The position numbers were made by a program, and so were the translations under genes. The notes under the pieces were generated by a model. That model was not told where the DNA came from. It did not search any database and saw nothing but the letters and a program-made list of their open reading frames with translations. DNA of 64,000 nt from NCBI GenBank assembly GCA_049647585.1, contig JBARXY010000001.1, forward strand, positions 124,001 to 188,000, given 5' to 3'. This stretch comes from JAGQSZ01 sp049647585 (GTDB lineage Bacteria > Actinomycetota > Acidimicrobiia > Acidimicrobiales > Microtrichaceae). Each line of letters begins with the position of its first letter. The first letter of the stretch is position 1. Below, one piece after another: positions 59,944 to 64,000 of this stretch.

Positions 59944-61043
59944 CGTGAAGCCAGGGCCTCCACGATGCGGGTCTGGTCTGATTCGCTCAGATATGGATGC
60001 ATGGGAAGGCTGAGCACCCTGCCCGAGAGACGCTCCGACACGCCGAGTCCGCCACTCGCAATCGGATAGTCCCGGTACGCGGTCTGCAGATGGAGTGGGC
60101 GGGGGTAGTAAACCGCGGTCGGCACGTCGTTGTTTCTCAGGTGCTCGATCAACTTGTCACGATCGTCCACCTGGATTGTGTACTGCGCCCAGCTGGAGGA
60201 GAAGCCCGCCGGTATCACTGGCACCTCCACGATGTCGGCCAGCGCACTCGAATAGCGGTCAGCTACAGCCTGACGCTGCTGTAGTTCGGTTGGAAACAGT
60301 TTCAGTTTCTCGATCAGGATCGCCGCCTGGATCGTGTCGAGCCTTCCGTTGATGCCCAGCCTGACGTTGTCGTACTTTTCGGTTCCTGATCCGTGGACCC
60401 GCACGGACCGCACCACGGTCGCATCCTCGGCATCCAGGGCCATGACCGCGCCGCCGTCTCCGTAGCATCCGAGTGGTTTGGCTGGGAAGAACGACGTGGT
60501 GGTGATCTGTGCCATCTCACCGACCCTCACGCCATGCGCGGTTGCCCCGAAGCTCTGGGCAGCGTCGGCAATCATCCACATCCGATGTGGCTCGATGACG
60601 TTCGCGATTGCCGGATAATCGGCAGGCAGACCGAACATGTCGACACCGATTACCCCGACGGGTCGAAGATCGGGAGAAATGCCATCAATAGCTTCCGCCA
60701 GCTTGGACACATCGAGGTTGTACGTGCTCTCGTCGACGTCGACGAACACCGGAGTCGCACCCAGTATTGCGACTGCTTCTGCTGTAGCCGCAAAGGTGAA
60801 CGTCGGGACGAACACAGCCTGGCCTGGTCCGACGTGGCGGGCCATGAGGGCCATTACCAGCGCGTCGGTTCCACTGGCGCATCCAATGACCGATGGAGCT
60901 CCGCAGAACTGGCCCAGATCACTTTCGAGCTGCGCGACCTCAGGACCCATGATGTAGCGCCCGTGATCCAGGACTCCAGCTATCGCGGCATCGAGCGCAC
61001 CCCGAATCCTCTCCTGCTGTGCAGAAAGGTCAATGAACTGCAT
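59940..61043 (-). CDS. DegT/DnrJ/EryC1-family sugar aminotransferase (WbpE-like)
   Basis: 367 residues. MQFIDLSAQQERIR is the typical N-terminus, GCASGTDALVMAL the cofactor phosphate cup, DAAQSFGA the cofactor Asp region, and SFFPAKPLGCYGDGGA carries the Schiff-base Lys. WbpE/WlbC enzymes transaminate the 3-keto intermediate of UDP-GlcNAc uronate to the 3-amino sugar using glutamate. GGAG four bases before ATG 61043 confirms the start. The immediate upstream gene supplies the partner oxidase and acetyltransferase, so three steps of UDP-2,3-diacetamido-uronate synthesis are adjacent. Confidence 0.92.
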   Translation of the reverse strand: MQFIDLSAQQERIRGALDAAIAGVLDHGRYIMGPEVAQLESDLGQFCGAPSVIGCASGTDALVMALMARHVGPGQAVFVPTFTFAATAEAVAILGATPVFVDVDESTYNLDVSKLAEAIDGISPDLRPVGVIGVDMFGLPADYPAIANVIEPHRMWMIADAAQSFGATAHGVRVGEMAQITTTSFFPAKPLGCYGDGGAVMALDAEDATVVRSVRVHGSGTEKYDNVRLGINGRLDTIQAAILIEKLKLFPTELQQRQAVADRYSSALADIVEVPVIPAGFSSSWAQYTIQVDDRDKLIEHLRNNDVPTAVYYPRPLHLQTAYRDYPIASGGLGVSERLSGRVLSLPMHPYLSESDQTRIVEALASR

Positions 61044-61054
61044 GGTTCTCCGTT

Positions 61055-62764
61055 TCAGGCATTTCCGGTCTGAACGCCAACAACTGCGTCGGTGAGGACG
61101 AGTCGGCCATCGCGGATCTCGTACTTCTGTCCGCTCCGGGGGCACACAAGATCTTCACCCAGGCGCTCGCCCTCGTGGCTCATCCAGCCGATCTGTCGCG
61201 CCGGGGACCCGACGACCAGCGCATGTGGCGGCACCGGACCGGCAACAACCGCACCCGCTCCGATGAACGCGTACTCGCCGATCTCATTGCCGCACACGAT
61301 GGTTGCGTTGGCACCGATCGTTGCGCCTCGACGCACGACCGTGGTCATGAACTCGTCCTTACGTGATACTTCGGCACGCGGGTTGTACACGTTTGTGAAC
61401 ACACACGACGGGCCACAGAAAACGCCCTCCTCGAGAGTCACTCCGGCATAGACGCTGACGTTGTTCTGGATCCGACAACGGTCACCAACGGTGACATCGG
61501 GACCGACGACCACGTTCTGGCCGAGAGTGCAGCCTGCTCCGATACTCGAACCAGAAAGCACGTGTGAGAAATGCCAGACCTTGGTTCCCTTGCCGATGGT
61601 GACACCGTCATCGATATAGGCGCTCTCATGGATCAGGCTGTCGGGGTGCTGACCAACGTCGGCGCCGGTATCGGAGGGGGTCGAGGAACCGGGTTCGGCA
61701 AGACCACCCGGGGTCGCCCGGGCACTGGAACCGACCAAGCCGTCAAGACCCTCTGGGCCGTGCCGTTCGGCGTCGACCATCGCGCTTCCTGCGGCCAATG
61801 AGGCCTGGGCTGCCGCCAGGACGGTCAGGACTCTGACCCCTTCGTGTCCATCGGTGCGCGGAATCGCGCCGGTCGCGATGCAATCAAGGAAGTGCTCGCA
61901 TTCAAGACGGAGCGGTTCGGCCTGTTCGAGAGAAATAGGTGTGGCGTCGGCCTTGACCGGAATCGGTGTCGACCCGTCCCAGTCAACCCGGTGCTCGAAC
62001 AAGGTGAGCTTCGAGTCCCACGGTTGCAGATCATCGAACACGACCATCGCATCTGATCCGACGACGACCAGTCTCTGTTCCTTGAACGGATGGAGCCAGG
62101 AGACGAATACATGCGCCCTCTGACCACCGGGGAACTCGAGGTGGGTTGTCGTAACGTCGGGAACGTCCTGACTCAGGAAGGTCGACCCTACGGCGCTCAC
62201 CTCAGAGGGCTCCTCGCCCACCAGAGCAAGAAGCATGGATAGGTCATGGGGAGCGAAACTCCAGAGAATGTTCTCCTCCCGACGAATCTTCCCAAGATTC
62301 AGTCGGTTCGAGTAGAGGTACCTCAAGTCGCCCAGTGAACCGTTCCGAACCATGTCGGCCACAGCCAGAAATGCCGGGTGATAGCGCAATAGGTGACCGA
62401 CCATGAGTTGGCGATCCACCTCTGCCGCTTTAGCAACGAGCGCCTGAGCCATCGGCACATCCAGCGCCAACGGCTTTTCGACGAAAAGATGCTTCCCGGC
62501 GTCAAGGCAGCGAAGGCCGAGAGTTCCGTGCTCAACGGCGGGAGCGGCGACGACCATGGCGTGGATCGACTCGTCGGCGAGGACGTCATCGAGTGTGCGA
62601 GCCTGGACGGAATGCTGCGCCGCCAGGGCCGCTGCATTGTCCGGATCGGTGTCCACCACCGCGACAAGAGCGCCGAGTTCCGCAAAGGAACGTACGAGGT
62701 TTCGTCCCCAATACCCGCAACCAACTACAGCTACGCGTACCTGGTCCCTCGCCACAACTGACAC
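61055..62764 (-). CDS. Fusion of sugar 3-oxidase (WbpB/WlbA-like) and hexapeptide N-acetyltransferase (WbpD/WlbB-like)
   Basis: 569 residues. Residues 1-320 are a Gfo/Idh/MocA oxidoreductase (VAVVGCGYWGRNLV, LFVEKPLAL, GHLLRYHPAF). A Gly/Ser/Pro-rich linker (about 325-370) joins residues 372-530, a left-handed beta-helix acetyltransferase with repeated hexapeptides (IDDGVTIGKGTKVWHF, SIGAGCTLGQNVVVG) and a C-terminal CPRSGQKY segment as in WbpD. The fusion would oxidise C3 of UDP-GlcNAcA and later acetylate the 3-amino group, with the adjacent DegT enzyme acting between. GTG 62764 has AGGGGA at suitable spacing; earlier ATG and GTG codons are less likely. The UDP-GlcNAc 6-dehydrogenase is not in the window. 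Confidence 0.92.
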   Translation of the reverse strand: MSVVARDQVRVAVVGCGYWGRNLVRSFAELGALVAVVDTDPDNAAALAAQHSVQARTLDDVLADESIHAMVVAAPAVEHGTLGLRCLDAGKHLFVEKPLALDVPMAQALVAKAAEVDRQLMVGHLLRYHPAFLAVADMVRNGSLGDLRYLYSNRLNLGKIRREENILWSFAPHDLSMLLALVGEEPSEVSAVGSTFLSQDVPDVTTTHLEFPGGQRAHVFVSWLHPFKEQRLVVVGSDAMVVFDDLQPWDSKLTLFEHRVDWDGSTPIPVKADATPISLEQAEPLRLECEHFLDCIATGAIPRTDGHEGVRVLTVLAAAQASLAAGSAMVDAERHGPEGLDGLVGSSARATPGGLAEPGSSTPSDTGADVGQHPDSLIHESAYIDDGVTIGKGTKVWHFSHVLSGSSIGAGCTLGQNVVVGPDVTVGDRCRIQNNVSVYAGVTLEEGVFCGPSCVFTNVYNPRAEVSRKDEFMTTVVRRGATIGANATIVCGNEIGEYAFIGAGAVVAGPVPPHALVVGSPARQIGWMSHEGERLGEDLVCPRSGQKYEIRDGRLVLTDAVVGVQTGNA

Positions 62765-62908
62765 TGATTCCCCTGACGCAGATTTGAATGATTCAGTGTA
62801 CGTCCACATCGTCGGGTTCACTCTCCGGCAATCAACAACTCTGGTCGACGGGATATTCTCCCCAGATCGCTATGCCACAGATCGCGATGCCACGTGACCA
62901 AGGACGTA

Positions 62909-63904
62909 ATGAAGGCGGGTAGGTCGACCAAGTACACCCCAATTCAATGGCCACACGGCCACGCCTTTGCATTCACCATTTTCGATGACACCGACTGGAC
63001 AACGCTTCCCGACGGCCGCCTCATTTATGAGTTCCTGACGGACCTGGGCTTTCGGATTACCAAGTCTGTCTGGCCGTTGGCCACAACCGCTCCCCGAACA
63101 ACCGGAGGAGACACCTGTGCGGACCCCGACTATCTGGAATGGGTTCTGAGTCTCAGGGACCAGGGCCATGAGATCGGATATCACAACGCCACCGATCACC
63201 CTTCCCTCCGCAACGAGACAATCGAGGGTTTGGAGAAGTTTCGAGAGATGTTCGGGCAATACCCACGTGTGGGTGCCGACCATGGCGGCAACAGCGAAGC
63301 CCTGTACTGGGGACCTCGACGCCTGAGTGGCTGGAGGTCATTGGCATACTCGCTGATCCAACGGAGCCTGCAACCACATCGCCCCCGGTTCAGTGGGGAT
63401 GACCCAGAGTCAAGATTCTTCTGGGGCGATATCTGTCAGCAACACATCTCGTATTGGCGAAATTTCACATTCGCCGAGACGAACACGCTTCGAGCGTGTC
63501 CGGAGATGCCGTACCACGACCCAGCGCGGCCGTTCGTCAATCACTACTTTTCGGCTACCGATGCGCCCCGACGCGAGTCGTTCCTCAAACGACTGACGAC
63601 GGACCGTCTCGACCAGCTGACTGCGGAAGGTGGGGCGTGCATCATGTACACCCACTTCGGGGTCGATTTCGTGGTCGACGGTGCACTGGACCCGGGCTTT
63701 GTCAATGTCATGACTGCGCTGTCCCGACGAAACGGCTGGTTCGCACCTGTCAGCGATGTCCTCGACTTCCTCAGCTCACAACAACAGCCAAGTCCCTTCA
63801 ATGCGAGCAGGCGTCGTCGACTTGAAATCCTCTGGCTGGTCGACCGGTTGCGAAACACACGGCGGTTCGGCCCACGGGTGGCGACGACCACAAGTCGGCC
63901 GTAG
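62909..63904 (+). CDS. NodB-like polysaccharide deacetylase
   Basis: 331 residues. FTIFDDTDWTTLPDGR carries the acidic metal/base pair near the N-terminus and GHEIGYHNATDHPS the following His motif (motif 2, HxxxH-like), as in the polysaccharide-deacetylase family; YTHFGVDF near the end supplies the late His. The region before residue 20 has no signal peptide, so a cytoplasmic sugar substrate is likely. ATG 62909 has AAGGA four bases upstream; a GTG at 62894 is in frame. The gene is divergent from the WbpB-WbpD fusion. Confidence 0.8.
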   Translation: MKAGRSTKYTPIQWPHGHAFAFTIFDDTDWTTLPDGRLIYEFLTDLGFRITKSVWPLATTAPRTTGGDTCADPDYLEWVLSLRDQGHEIGYHNATDHPSLRNETIEGLEKFREMFGQYPRVGADHGGNSEALYWGPRRLSGWRSLAYSLIQRSLQPHRPRFSGDDPESRFFWGDICQQHISYWRNFTFAETNTLRACPEMPYHDPARPFVNHYFSATDAPRRESFLKRLTTDRLDQLTAEGGACIMYTHFGVDFVVDGALDPGFVNVMTALSRRNGWFAPVSDVLDFLSSQQQPSPFNASRRRRLEILWLVDRLRNTRRFGPRVATTTSRP

Positions 63905-63913
63905 TTTCTCACA

Positions 63914-64000
63914 ATGGATCTGATCTGTCCGCAGTGCCGTTCTGTTCTGAGCGATGAACTCAGCTGCAGCGGATGCGGTCGAGTCTTCGGTCAGGCGGGC
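63914..64000 (+). CDS. Start of a zinc-ribbon protein, partial
   Basis: Only 29 codons are in the window: MDLICPQCRSVLSDE followed by CSGCGRVF, a CPxC and CxxC pair forming a four-Cys zinc ribbon. Methyltransferases and other enzymes in surface-glycan clusters often start this way (Trm112-like ribbon), but the identity cannot be read from the fragment. It begins 9 bases after the deacetylase stop and is probably in the same operon. Confidence 0.75.
   Translation, partial: MDLICPQCRSVLSDELSCSGCGRVFGQAG

Noticed and set aside
1..64000. CRISPR arrays, tRNA or rRNA genes, insertion sequences, phage attachment sites
   Set aside because: No regularly spaced repeats, cloverleaf-like stretches, transposase or integrase motifs were seen; intergenic space is too short for most of these.

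Overview
The window is a dense, GC-rich (roughly 60% by eye) bacterial surface-glycan locus of about 50 genes with almost no intergenic space. High GC with strong G/C third positions, frequent GTG starts, ATGA/GTGA overlaps and several starts that look leaderless point to an actinomycete. A marine Acidimicrobiia-type organism is my guess from the gene mix, not something the sequence proves. No stretch longer than about 260 bases lacks a gene. I saw no rRNA, tRNA, CRISPR array, insertion sequence or phage gene.

Layout. (1) 1-8358: a minus-strand operon (NAD-dependent epimerase, two phytanoyl-CoA-dioxygenase-like oxygenases, and a B12-binding radical SAM enzyme running off the left edge), divergent from a stand-alone acyl carrier protein and an aspartyl/asparaginyl beta-hydroxylase-like enzyme, then a GNAT-like protein and a membrane-anchored GT2. 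(2) 8371-27483: the most unusual part. A NodU/SxtI-type carbamoyltransferase and a DUF5989/SxtK-like mini-protein sit with three paralogous proteins that join an SxtJ-like membrane domain to an SGNH hydrolase, plus the 3' remnant of a fourth. Interleaved are five radical SAM proteins that carry their SPASM/twitch cysteines before the radical SAM core; two have PAS-like C-terminal extensions. A YdjC-type deacetylase, a GT2 and a large membrane protein are interspersed. (3) 27480-33937: a co-directional run with a terpene-cyclase-like protein (DADDTA motif), two glycosyltransferases, a UbiA-family prenyltransferase and an O-antigen ligase/polymerase. (4) 33999-38798: a nonulosonic (sialic/legionaminic-type) acid cassette: Gfo/Idh/MocA oxidoreductase, CMP-sugar synthetase, SDR, NeuB and NeuC. 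(5) 38828-53071: glycosyltransferases and decorating enzymes (GT-C membrane proteins, GT4, GT11 fucosyltransferase, GT17-like, GT2, sulfotransferase, methyltransferase). (6) 53150-64000: polytopic membrane protein, PglK-like ABC flippase, AsnB-type amidotransferase, GT4, a WbpE-like aminotransferase, a WbpB-WbpD fusion, a NodB-like deacetylase and the first 29 codons of a zinc-ribbon protein.

Together the genes can make activated sugars (CMP-nonulosonate, UDP-diacetamido-uronate), assemble them on a lipid carrier, flip and polymerise/ligate the product, and decorate it by carbamoylation, amidation, sulfation, methylation, deacetylation, oxygenase chemistry and probably several radical reactions. 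The strongest candidates for undescribed biology are the SxtJ-SGNH/carbamoyltransferase/DUF5989 set with its mirrored SGNH-radical SAM modules, the PAS-fused radical SAM enzymes, and the UbiA plus DxDD-protein pair embedded among glycosyltransferases. A likely single-base frameshift in one dioxygenase gene (around 2152) should be checked before it is called a pseudogene.
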